From NCBI GenBank assembly GCA_943328715.2, contig CALQBB020000007.1, positions 1-10,890 on the forward strand: DNA of 10,890 nucleotides. Direction: 5' to 3'. Source of the stretch: Polynucleobacter meluiroseus (GTDB lineage Bacteria > Bacteroidota > Bacteroidia > Flavobacteriales_D > Crocinitomicaceae). The notes beneath the pieces were generated by a model. It was given only the letters and a program-made list of their open reading frames with translations, did not search any database and was not told the origin of the DNA. This document shows positions 1-7,006 of this stretch, in pieces; position 1 is the stretch's first letter, and each line of letters starts with the position of its first letter. A program made the translations under genes and the position numbers.

Positions 1-519
1 CCGTGCTACATGCATCAAGACAAAAACATCTTCTTAATAGGTGGATTTAAAGAATATTGTGCAATTCTGTTTGTGAAAGGATCCTTATTGTTTGATGCCG
101 AAAAGTTGCTTCACCAACCAACGGACAATTCCCAATTTGGTAGACAAGTTCGTTTTACAAATGTCCAAGAAATAGAGGAAATTGAAGCCACCTTGAAACA
201 GTATATTTTCGAAGCCATCGAAGTGGAAAAAGCAGGAATAAAAGTGACAATGAAAGCTCATGAAGATTATGAGGTGGTCGAAGAGTTTCAAGCTAAACTC
301 GATACGGATGAATCCTTGAAAACGGCCTTTTTTGCCTTGACACCGGGAAGACAACGAGGGTATTTACTTCACTTTTCAGGGGCAAAACAATCTGCTACCC
401 GCATCAGTAGAATCGACAACGTTCGTTCGCGCATACTGAAAGGAAAAGGACTCACGGATTGTATTTGTGGATTGTCGAAGCGCATGCCAAATTGTGATGG
501 CTCGCATAAATTTCTTTAA
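1..519 (+). CDS. YdeI/OmdA-type protein with C-terminal CDGSH iron-sulfur motif (5' end outside window)
   Basis: The frame is open to the left edge. The codons before the ATG at 10 read Cys-Tyr and continue the family pattern C-Y-x-x-x-x-x-x-I-x-L-I-x-G-F-K-E-Y-C, so that ATG is almost certainly internal and the N-terminal DUF1801-like part is cut off. Counting from that Met, residues 12-21 hold the GFKEYCAILF block. Residues about 90-148 match an OmdA-type domain, with the typical L-T-P-G-R-Q-R, A-K-x-S-x-T-R and R-I-x-x-x-x-x-x-I-L-x-G-K-G-L segments. The last 20 residues form a complete CDGSH motif, C-x-C-x2-S-x3-P-x-C-D-G-S-H (C151, C153, C162, H166), which in known proteins binds a [2Fe-2S] cluster through three Cys and one His. 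It is probably a soluble cytoplasmic protein. OmdA/YdeI proteins have been named for bacteriocin protection, but their biochemistry is poorly defined and I assign no reaction. It ends with TAA and converges on the glycosyltransferase operon. Confidence 0.85.
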   Translation, partial: PCYMHQDKNIFLIGGFKEYCAILFVKGSLLFDAEKLLHQPTDNSQFGRQVRFTNVQEIEEIEATLKQYIFEAIEVEKAGIKVTMKAHEDYEVVEEFQAKLDTDESLKTAFFALTPGRQRGYLLHFSGAKQSATRISRIDNVRSRILKGKGLTDCICGLSKRMPNCDGSHKFL

Positions 520-543
520 TCCGCATTTATTCCGATTAATTGA

Positions 544-565
544 GCGCCTTTTGAGTGAAAAACGC
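544..565. terminator. Weak hairpin between convergent genes, possible terminator
   Basis: The 70-bp gap between two convergent stop codons contains GCG-cc-TTTT, a gagtg loop, and AAAA-a-CGC. This would form an interrupted stem with an internal mismatch. There is no clean T-run straight after it on either strand, although a CTCTTTTATTT stretch follows about ten bases later on the plus strand. The convergent setting supports a terminator; the imperfect stem argues for caution. Confidence 0.25.
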
Positions 566-589
566 CATTAAAATCCTCTTTTATTTCAC

Positions 590-1810
590 TTACAAGTTAT
601 CTAGTTGATGAAGAAAATCTTGAGCTATTTGATTTCGATTAAAGTGATCAGTCACATATTTTCGACCATTTTTACCTAATGATTTACGTTGTGTTTCATT
701 GTCCGCCAATGCAATAACAGCATCTTTAAAGTCAGTAATGTTCTCTGGTTCAACATAGATTCCTGCATTCGCACGATCAATAAAGTGCATGCGGGCCTCA
801 CCATCTACGGCTAAAATTAAGGGTAATTCCATGGCTAAAGCTTCAAATATCTTTGAAGGAATTGCGCCTTGAAATAATGCTAATTTCCTCAAGGGTACCA
901 AAGCTACATTCACACTTTTCAAGATCATGGGCATTTCAGATTTTGACACGGGAGCTAAAAAGTGAACATTGGACAATTTAAACCTTTCTTTCATCGCCAA
1001 CAGCTCAACTTTAAGTGGTCCAGCGCCTTGTAAAATGAAGTGTATATCTTTTCTGTTGATGGTTTCTTTTGCTGTAGATAAAATCACCTCAAGTCCTTGT
1101 GCATGACCAATGATTCCTCCGTAAAAAAACAAAAGATCCTCTTTTTTAAAACCATTTCGCTCTCGAAAATCATTCGTTTCTATCTTTTTAGGATCGTAAA
1201 AATCGACATCTACGCCATTTGGCAGCCAATGCGTTTGAACCTTCGGGAAACGATTCTGAATACTTTGAATGATGCCCATTGTTTGTCCAGTTACCAATGT
1301 TGATCGCTTGTAACAGGTTGCTTCTAATCGATAGGCTAATTTTAATAAAAAACGATTAGTTACAATTTTTAATTTTTCAGCGCTTTCAGGCCATAAATCC
1401 GAAACGTTAAAAATCAATTTTGCACCAAGTTTTTTGCTTAATCTCATGGCACTCCAACCTAAGAACAGGGGAGGACTTTCGACCAATAAATAATCAAAAT
1501 TATCGAGCTTCCTTCCGCGCAAATAGGAACTCACCACGAAACTAAAATAGTTCATTAATCGTGAAATGATGCCTCGTTTTTTTGAAACATAAATCCATGA
1601 ACGATTTACCTTAATTCCATCAATTACTTCTGTTCTTAGTTGTCTGTTTTGATACCTTTTGAACACCTCCATTTCGGGATAATTCGGCAAAGCGCATAGC
1701 ACCTCCACTTCGATTCCTTTTGCTTTTAATCGCACGGCTAGTTCATGTAATCGGTTCTGAGGAGCTCCAATTTCTGGAGGATAATATTGTGTAAGTAATA
1801 GAAGTTTCAT
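590..1810 (-). CDS. GT4-family glycosyltransferase, WbuB-like
   Basis: A 406-residue GT-B glycosyltransferase expected to add a sugar from a nucleotide donor to a lipid-linked repeat unit on the cytoplasmic side of the inner membrane. The N-terminal half begins at once with a beta strand and the YYPPEIGAPQNR block (residues 9-20), followed by ALPNYP (40-45) and SDLWPES (137-143), a set I associate with WbuB/colanic-acid-type GT4 enzymes. The C-terminal donor-binding half has GGIIGHAQGLE (231-241), QGAGPL (261-266) and PSKIFEALAMELPLILAVDGE (about 318-338). The classical E-x7-E motif is not complete: Glu323 is present, but the position eight residues earlier is Gly315. It is the last gene of the minus-strand operon, starting 23 bp after the ligase-like gene with an ATG behind an A-rich stretch and no Shine-Dalgarno. 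Donor and acceptor sugars cannot be read from sequence. Confidence 0.9.
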   Translation of the reverse strand: MKLLLLTQYYPPEIGAPQNRLHELAVRLKAKGIEVEVLCALPNYPEMEVFKRYQNRQLRTEVIDGIKVNRSWIYVSKKRGIISRLMNYFSFVVSSYLRGRKLDNFDYLLVESPPLFLGWSAMRLSKKLGAKLIFNVSDLWPESAEKLKIVTNRFLLKLAYRLEATCYKRSTLVTGQTMGIIQSIQNRFPKVQTHWLPNGVDVDFYDPKKIETNDFRERNGFKKEDLLFFYGGIIGHAQGLEVILSTAKETINRKDIHFILQGAGPLKVELLAMKERFKLSNVHFLAPVSKSEMPMILKSVNVALVPLRKLALFQGAIPSKIFEALAMELPLILAVDGEARMHFIDRANAGIYVEPENITDFKDAVIALADNETQRKSLGKNGRKYVTDHFNRNQIAQDFLHQLDNL

Positions 1811-1833
1811 TTATTACGGTTAAAGAAAAGGGA

Positions 1834-3144
1834 TTATTCGTGCGAATCAGATAGATTTTGATCAATTTTTTGTGACAATTTACGATGCTTAGGTTGCTCA
1901 ATAATACTCGCAAATAAACACATGAATTGAACGTAGAACACAATGCCGGATTGCCGTTGCAACATACTTTCCACAAGACAATTGACAAGCAAACTAAAAA
2001 TTAAAAAAAGAAATAATTTATCATCTCGTTGCCAAGCATGTCGAATCGCTAGAAACAAGATAAACAAGAAGCTCAACATTCCAATAAGACCTATTTCAGC
2101 TAGAATTTGCAAAAATTGATTGTGTGGATTGTAGTTTTTTTCGACTAATTCATCTTGATGTAAACGAATAAGTCTTTGCTGCATTTCTTTGTCTAAATTC
2201 CCGAGTCCAATACCAAATGGATGATCCATAATAATTTGGCTAGAAACGGTCCAAATAACCAGTCTTGCTTGATTGCCTGACATACCATTTGGCCGTTCTC
2301 GTATAAATTTTGTTGGGGATTCTAGGTAGTGTGTAACAACGGACGCGGTATACGAAATGTTCTTTTTTAAGGATGGTTGTATCCAGAAAATGGCTTGAAT
2401 TGAAATTAGCCCTAAAATAAGAAAGGCTGCGAAAATCCACTTTGCAAATGTTTTCCATGCCCAACGCAGCATCATTGTCGCGGTTATAAAACCTAAGACG
2501 AGTATTCCAGACAAGCTTTCCAAAGGTAAATGTAGGATGGTTAGAAAGGAAATGATGGCGATGGAAATGGAAGTTATTTTCAAATTCTTCGTTGGAATGA
2601 TCTCATTGATCAAGAAGAAAATCGAAAAGGAAAAGAACGCGGCCGCGTAACTTGGGTGATGGCTTGGAGCAAAGGCGGATGAGTGAAAATAACTGGTGTT
2701 ACCAGAAACAGCATAATGGTAAATGGCTTGCGATACGAAGTACAATCCAAGAATCGTACAGCCGATGGTAAACGCACTTAAAAGTTTTTTGCGATGGATG
2801 TTAAAGTTTGGTTTAAAAGAGAAAAGAATAGGAAAAACGACGAAAGATAGTTTATGTTCTAAGTCCTTCGCTGCGTGTCCCAGATCCTTACTTGGAATAC
2901 AATATAAAACATAAACCAAGTAAAGCACAATAAAATTAAAAAGTATCCAATTCCATTGAAATCTTAGTTTTTTAGTAATGGCGCCATAGAGTACCACTAG
3001 TCCAAAAAGAGCGATGCTAGGGGAGGATAAAATGGGGATGGGAATCCACAAAGAAATCATTAGGAGCAACGTGTAAAAATAGAGTTGCTCAAAGGTGATT
3101 TTGGACAAGTTATGTTGAAAAAAATTCAATTTTTGTTCTTCCAA
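1834..3144 (-). CDS. O-antigen ligase/polymerase-family membrane protein (Wzy_C), ligase-like motif
   Basis: A polytopic inner-membrane protein of up to 436 residues with many hydrophobic segments, probably ten or more. A large periplasmic loop at about residues 255-345 lies before the last membrane segments. The Wzy_C hallmarks are R-x3-W (Arg294, Trp298), HPFGIGLGN (308-316), and H-N-x9-G-x-x-G starting at His341. The last matches the H[NSQ]x9Gxx[GTY] motif described for WaaL O-antigen ligases, whose His is important for transfer of polymer from undecaprenyl pyrophosphate to lipid A core. The segment VESMLQRQSG (390-400) also resembles Bacteroidota members of this family. Ligase is therefore the favoured role, but polymerase or another glycan transferase remains possible. 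The start is uncertain: the first possible codon is TTG at 3144, the frame closes with TAA at 3157-3159, and the first ATG (Met29) would remove part of the first membrane helix. It lies in the operon, 82 bp after the upstream glycosyltransferase gene. Confidence 0.85.
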   Translation of the reverse strand: MEEQKLNFFQHNLSKITFEQLYFYTLLLMISLWIPIPILSSPSIALFGLVVLYGAITKKLRFQWNWILFNFIVLYLVYVLYCIPSKDLGHAAKDLEHKLSFVVFPILFSFKPNFNIHRKKLLSAFTIGCTILGLYFVSQAIYHYAVSGNTSYFHSSAFAPSHHPSYAAAFFSFSIFFLINEIIPTKNLKITSISIAIISFLTILHLPLESLSGILVLGFITATMMLRWAWKTFAKWIFAAFLILGLISIQAIFWIQPSLKKNISYTASVVTHYLESPTKFIRERPNGMSGNQARLVIWTVSSQIIMDHPFGIGLGNLDKEMQQRLIRLHQDELVEKNYNPHNQFLQILAEIGLIGMLSFLFILFLAIRHAWQRDDKLFLFLIFSLLVNCLVESMLQRQSGIVFYVQFMCLFASIIEQPKHRKLSQKIDQNLSDSHE

Positions 3145-3146
3145 TT

Positions 3147-3191
3147 TTAGTGAAGATTAATACTATTAATGCGCATTCTCCATTGTTTCAT
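3147..3191 (-). other. 14-codon mini-ORF immediately before the ligase-like gene
   Basis: In the 82-bp gap between two operon genes, an ATG at 3191 opens a 14-codon frame (peptide MKQWRMRINSINLH) that stops with TAA at 3147-3149. Only two bases then separate it from the TTG proposed as start of the ligase-like gene, in a different frame. It could deliver ribosomes to the weak TTG start by termination-reinitiation, or be the remnant of an in-frame N-terminus lost through a small indel, or be chance. Nothing in the peptide identifies a family. Confidence 0.2.
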
Positions 3192-3226
3192 GTCCGATGT
3201 TTACCTATGTTGATCTTGAAAATATG

Positions 3227-4387
3227 TTAAACCAATTGCTTATAAATTTCCATGACTTTCTCAAGGATCACTTCTTCCGAGTAATTTTCATGGACAAATT
3301 TAATGATTTCTGCAGGTGAATAAGTGGTATAGTTTAGGTACACTTGTTTCATTGCTTCCAAAAGCCCTTCCATGGTATGATCTGTAAGTTCTCCCAAAAA
3401 ATCCTTGGTAATGATAGATTCTGGCCCACCACATGATGTTGAAATAACCGGCAAACCACAACTCATGGCTTCAATGAGTACAACACTAAACGTTTCTTTT
3501 ATACTGGAGACCACGAAAACATGACTTTTATTATTCCATTGTATCATTTCAGATGGGGAAAGTTGTCCGACTAGGCTTATTTTATTCAGTAATCCTAAAG
3601 CCTTGATTTTTTTTAATAGCTTACTTTTCAATGGACCATCGCCAGCGATGATTAATTGTGAATCGGGAAATTCTATTTGAAAGGAACGAAATGCATCTAT
3701 TAACAGCGTATGATTTTTATTTTTCCCTAAATTTCCCGCTGAGAAGAATGTAAAGCGTGACTCTTTTTTCGTGGACACATCTGATATAAATTGATGGTCA
3801 TTGACAGTATTTGGCAAGTAGTGAAAGTCAACATGAAAATCTGTCCCTAATTGCTTACAAAGTGAAGGACTGACAGCCATTCGATAATCAACTCCAGCGA
3901 ATACGTTTTTAGCAATATCCCGCTCTTTCGCAGATAATTGACGGTACAAAAATCGAGAAGAATGCTCTGTTAGTACAACTGGAATCGAATAATGGTTTTT
4001 TATGGACAAAGCCAAAAGTCCAGCTTCATAGCGATGTAGGTGTACAATATCCGGCTTTCCATGTTTCTTCAGGTAGGCCTTGAACAAGGAGCGTCCTTTC
4101 CAAAGAGCAACATAACTAACTAAAAAATGTAAAAATGGAATGTTTGGATAGCAAATGATGTATTCATCTATACCGTGTGTATGTTTGATTTCTTTCTTCC
4201 AAAACAGACTTTTTTTAAAAAATGATAGCGCAGAAATCGGCACGATGGCTATGATTCCAACTTTAATTCCTGTTTTTGAAAAATACCTTGCTTGTTGTTG
4301 CCAAAAAATTCCGGATAACGAATGAAAGATAGTAGGGTAACTATGACTGACAATTAGCAAATGAAAACGATCATCATGTTGACTCAT
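3227..4387 (-). CDS. GT4-family glycosyltransferase with canonical E-x7-E motif
   Basis: A 386-residue retaining-type GT-B glycosyltransferase, presumably acting on the cytoplasmic face of the inner membrane to extend a lipid-linked polysaccharide repeat. The N-terminal half includes SHSYPT (14-19), DIVHLHRYEAGL (113-124) and LTEHSS (139-144), typical of the acceptor domain of GT4 enzymes. The C-terminal half has GNLGKNKNHTLLIDAF (218-233), LIIAGDGPL (245-253) and the nucleotide-sugar site, where Glu298 and Glu306 form a full E-x7-E followed by AMSCGLPVISTSCGGPESI. The length is normal for the family. Its ATG shares one base with the TAA of the upstream glycosyltransferase gene (TAATG), a strong sign of co-transcription and translational coupling. 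The exact sugar specificity cannot be inferred. Confidence 0.9.
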   Translation of the reverse strand: MSQHDDRFHLLIVSHSYPTIFHSLSGIFWQQQARYFSKTGIKVGIIAIVPISALSFFKKSLFWKKEIKHTHGIDEYIICYPNIPFLHFLVSYVALWKGRSLFKAYLKKHGKPDIVHLHRYEAGLLALSIKNHYSIPVVLTEHSSRFLYRQLSAKERDIAKNVFAGVDYRMAVSPSLCKQLGTDFHVDFHYLPNTVNDHQFISDVSTKKESRFTFFSAGNLGKNKNHTLLIDAFRSFQIEFPDSQLIIAGDGPLKSKLLKKIKALGLLNKISLVGQLSPSEMIQWNNKSHVFVVSSIKETFSVVLIEAMSCGLPVISTSCGGPESIITKDFLGELTDHTMEGLLEAMKQVYLNYTTYSPAEIIKFVHENYSEEVILEKVMEIYKQLV

Positions 4388-5508
4388 TATCCTAATATTG
4401 TTCGATAAAATGAAGCTAATTTAAGTTCTTCCACGTTCCAATTGTATTTTTCGTGAACAAGTTTTTTTCCATTTTCACCCATCAATTTTGCTTCATCTGG
4501 ATGGTTTTTTAGGTATGTGATGGCGTCCGAAATTTCCTTTGGATTTGATGGGTCTACGCAAATCCCGCAATTATTTTCTACTAATAATTCTCGCCACATC
4601 TGGAAATTTGATCCAATGACAGGTAATCCAGCAGCCATGTATTCGAAAATTTTATTGGGTTGTGCGTTAACATGGTTTGGATAGGGAAGAAAAGTGACAA
4701 CTCCCGCAATTGATTTTTGTTTTAATTCCATAGACGTTTTTCGATCAATAAATCCAAGTTCACGAACGTTAGTCCATCCCTTACTTTTGACCAGTTGGTT
4801 TTTAAAATCAACGGATATTTCACCAGCAAGTTCTAAGTGGCAATCCGTCAGTGCCATCGCATCAACAAGCTCTTGTGTCCCACGAATTGGGGAAATACCA
4901 CCGATAAAACATACCGAATTTTCCTTTTTCATTTCCTTCGAAGAAATAAATTCAATTTCCGTTTCTAAGGGAAAATTATTAATGTCGATTGTATTTGAAT
5001 GAATTCTTCGAAATCGATTGGCAATATGAGGTGTAGCTGTGACGATACCCGATAAGCGTGAGCATACAAAATCCTCAACCCTTTCCATCACCCACGAAAC
5101 AACTTTTCGCATGGGCACATAAGATTTCCCTAAAATCTGTCTTGGCAGATCTTCATGAGCGTCATAGATGACTTTTTTACCTTTCCGTTTCAATAGGAGA
5201 GCAATTCGCATTAATTCAGGATCATGTAGGTGGTAGACATCACCATTTAATTCCAGTGCCTTTCGATAAACGTGATTAACGGTTGTCCACATACGCTTTA
5301 ATCTGGAACCTTCTACCTTAGGAACAGTATGAATCTGAACAAGGTCCTCCATTCGCTCTTGAACTCCAGTTAAAATGAGATGAACTTCATATTCTGGAAA
5401 CAACTTTGCCAGTGAACGACATTCCTTTAAAAAAATCCGCACATCGTGATCGCGATGTACACTGCTTAAATGAATGATTTTTTTTCTCGTATTCGTTTGA
5501 TTTGGCAT
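4387..5508 (-). CDS. GT4-family glycosyltransferase, first gene of the operon
   Basis: A 373-residue GT-B glycosyltransferase. The acceptor half carries HLSSVHRDHDVRIFLKECRSLA (about 13-34), HLHDPELMRIALLLKRKGKKVIYDAHED (93-120, with HDPEL and DAHED) and VTATPHIANRF (156-166), a pattern I recognise from glycosyltransferases in capsule and O-antigen clusters. The donor half has FIGGISPIRGTQELVDAM (201-218) and QPNKIFEYMAAGLPVIGSNF (283-302). Of the usual E-x7-E pair only Glu289 is kept; the first position is Asn281. The ATG at 5508 lies about 15 nt downstream of a good Bacteroidota promoter candidate, consistent with this being the operon head. The stop overlaps the next gene's start by one base. 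Its role is presumably transfer of one sugar of the repeat unit; which one is unknown. Confidence 0.88.
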   Translation of the reverse strand: MPNQTNTRKKIIHLSSVHRDHDVRIFLKECRSLAKLFPEYEVHLILTGVQERMEDLVQIHTVPKVEGSRLKRMWTTVNHVYRKALELNGDVYHLHDPELMRIALLLKRKGKKVIYDAHEDLPRQILGKSYVPMRKVVSWVMERVEDFVCSRLSGIVTATPHIANRFRRIHSNTIDINNFPLETEIEFISSKEMKKENSVCFIGGISPIRGTQELVDAMALTDCHLELAGEISVDFKNQLVKSKGWTNVRELGFIDRKTSMELKQKSIAGVVTFLPYPNHVNAQPNKIFEYMAAGLPVIGSNFQMWRELLVENNCGICVDPSNPKEISDAITYLKNHPDEAKLMGENGKKLVHEKYNWNVEELKLASFYRTILG

Positions 5509-5528
5509 CTGGACTTGATTTCAATGCT

Positions 5529-5558
5529 CAAAAATACAGAATTAATGAATGAGACTAA
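5529..5558 (-). promoter_or_regulatory. Promoter candidate for the glycosyltransferase operon
   Basis: Read on the minus strand, TATTTTTG (5536-5529) is a perfect TAnnTTTG, the -7 element of Bacteroidota housekeeping promoters. TTAG at 5558-5555, 18 bases upstream, is an imperfect -33 element. The predicted transcript would start about 14-17 nt before the ATG at 5508, a short leader typical of the phylum. Confidence 0.5.
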
Positions 5559-5590
5559 CCAGATTTATAATTTGAACAAGCTTCTTCTCC

Positions 5591-5621
5591 TTGATTTCGT
5601 AGGGTTATTTTAGTATCTTCG
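5591..5621 (+). promoter_or_regulatory. Promoter candidate for the O-antigen polymerase-like gene
   Basis: TTG (5591-5593), a 20-base spacer, then TATCTTCG (5614-5621) fits the Bacteroidota promoter arrangement with one mismatch in TAnnTTTG. Transcription would begin near 5625-5628, leaving an unusually long leader of about 120 nt before the ATG at 5750. Confidence 0.4.
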
Positions 5622-5639
5622 TTTCAATCAACTCAAAAA

Positions 5640-5651
5640 TGTTTTAAAACA
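5640..5651. repeat. 12-bp palindrome in the leader of the polymerase-like gene
   Basis: TGTTTTAAAACA is a perfect 12-bp palindrome a little downstream of the predicted transcription start. It could be an operator half-site arrangement, but in AT-rich DNA such palindromes also arise by chance. Further on, the same leader holds the hexamer ATAACG three times (5702-5707, 5731-5736, 5740-5745), the last just before the ATG. No riboswitch or stable RNA fold was recognised. Confidence 0.25.
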
Positions 5652-5749
5652 AATCGTGATTTAAGAGGTAATACTTTGTTTTTTTAGGTTCGCTTAGGAA
5701 CATAACGATTCATAATAGTCCATTTAATCTATAACGTGAATAACGATCG

Positions 5750-6961
5750 ATGATTATAAATAATCTAACTACGACAAACTTATCTACTTATCTCGGTGTC
5801 ATTGTCTTATCCTTAGCTGTTTTTTTTCCGGCCTTAAGTTTGGGTGAGAGCTTGCCTACGATTCATGTTTTGGATTTTTGTTTTCCTGTCTTTCTTTTTC
5901 TGATTGTTCAAAAGAAGGGACTTCTAAGTAAATCATGGTATTTCATTCTGCCTTTTATTTTTGGAATGTATGTGCTATTTACCATTTTAATTCAAGGTCA
6001 TTCTACCATGAGGCATGATTACTTTGAACTTTACAAATGGTTCAAATATGGTGTAACTATTCTTTTTTTCACTCAAGTGAATTTTCAATTTTTCAAAAGA
6101 GTAATTCCTTATCTAGTTGGTATTTTGTTTCTTGTTAATACCTTACATTTTTTCGATGTCTTTAAAATCAATGAGCTATTAGAAAAATATTACAATGGTG
6201 GTATTCACATTCAATTTTTCGGCAAGAATTCACTTGGAGAGCCAGCCGTTAAACGATTAGTTGGAACTATGGGTAATCCCAATATCAATGCGATTCTTTT
6301 TGGTATGACAAGTATTTATTTTTTACCTGTCACTTTCCATTACAGAAAAGTAGCGTTGTTTTTGATGAGTTTACTTTTTATGTTTTTATGTCAATCAAGA
6401 ACATCACTGCTAATTCTGGCTGCAATGCTTTTCGCGATTCTTTTTTTTTATTCACGTATTTGGACAAAAAAACAATGGTTCATTCTGTTATTGGGAATCG
6501 TTCTTTCTTTTATTCTAGCGTGGATGCTGACAACATCGTTTTTTAAATATACATCTTACAGCAATAGTTTACTCGATGGTTCGGCCATAAACAGTGGATC
6601 TGCGAGAGGTAGATTTGAAACATGGAAATTACTTTTTAGTCAAATTCTCGAATATCCTATTTTTGGACACGGACCTTATAAAATATATTTTTACGCAAAT
6701 CAGTTGTATTCTGAAAACGAGTATATCTTAATGTTATGGCGTTATGGAATTGTTGGATTCTTCTTTTATATCACTATTTATTTAATTCCTTTTCGTGATT
6801 TTTTCAGAGGTCGTAGGCCTGAATTTATTCAAGTACTTTTATTGGTGATATTGATGATGGTGAGCGCGTTGACAAACAATCCATTAACGGAGAGAAACAT
6901 CGAGTTATTGTTTTGTATTGGATTAGCTTGGGGTTATCAAAGATATTTCGAAAAAGGCTAG
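5750..6961 (+). CDS. O-antigen polymerase/ligase-family membrane protein (Wzy_C), polymerase-like
   Basis: A 403-residue polytopic membrane protein with about ten or more hydrophobic segments. One hydrophilic stretch, at about residues 262-325, precedes the final membrane helices, which is the Wzy_C layout. The family landmarks are GTMGNPNINA (172-181), R-x3-W (Arg288, Trp292), YPIFGHGP (302-309) and E-N-x9-G-x-x-G starting at Glu322. That last motif aligns position by position with the H-N-x9-G-x-x-G of the other Wzy_C protein in this window, but has Glu in place of His. Loss of the ligase His favours a Wzy polymerase that joins flipped repeat units in the periplasm; this is inference. The gene is transcribed away from the glycosyltransferase operon and converges on the flippase gene, with 45 bp between stops. 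The coding sequence is very T-rich, with uninterrupted runs of eight (5820-5827) and nine (6441-6449) T. ATG 5750 is the first good start and precedes the first membrane helix. Confidence 0.82.
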   Translation: MIINNLTTTNLSTYLGVIVLSLAVFFPALSLGESLPTIHVLDFCFPVFLFLIVQKKGLLSKSWYFILPFIFGMYVLFTILIQGHSTMRHDYFELYKWFKYGVTILFFTQVNFQFFKRVIPYLVGILFLVNTLHFFDVFKINELLEKYYNGGIHIQFFGKNSLGEPAVKRLVGTMGNPNINAILFGMTSIYFLPVTFHYRKVALFLMSLLFMFLCQSRTSLLILAAMLFAILFFYSRIWTKKQWFILLLGIVLSFILAWMLTTSFFKYTSYSNSLLDGSAINSGSARGRFETWKLLFSQILEYPIFGHGPYKIYFYANQLYSENEYILMLWRYGIVGFFFYITIYLIPFRDFFRGRRPEFIQVLLLVILMMVSALTNNPLTERNIELLFCIGLAWGYQRYFEKG

Positions 6962-7006
6962 TCTCCATTTTTTAGATGTTGGCGCCACCAGCGACTCATT
7001 TCTATT

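Noticed and set aside
10..12. ATG as the start of the CDGSH-containing protein
   Set aside because: The frame is open to the left edge and the preceding Cys-Tyr codons fit the family's conserved sequence, so this Met is internal to a gene starting outside the window.
1743..1988. 81-codon minus-strand frame spanning the ligase-like/glycosyltransferase junction
   Set aside because: It overlaps both real genes in another frame and has no recognisable protein pattern; same for 2240-2464.
2723..2914. 63-codon plus-strand open frame, and similar antisense frames at 1097-1303, 8502-8753, 8827-9039 and 9960-10199
   Set aside because: All lie opposite well-supported genes and their peptides look like reverse-strand translations without domain content.
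4694..5002. 102-codon open frame on the plus strand
   Set aside because: It is antisense to the glycosyltransferase gene at 4387-5508, has no recognisable domain and shows no promoter or family pattern.
6980..6987. TGGCGCCA palindrome between the convergent polymerase-like and flippase genes
   Set aside because: It has no loop, no extended stem and no adjacent T-run on either strand, so it is not a convincing terminator, and eight bases is too short to call a site.
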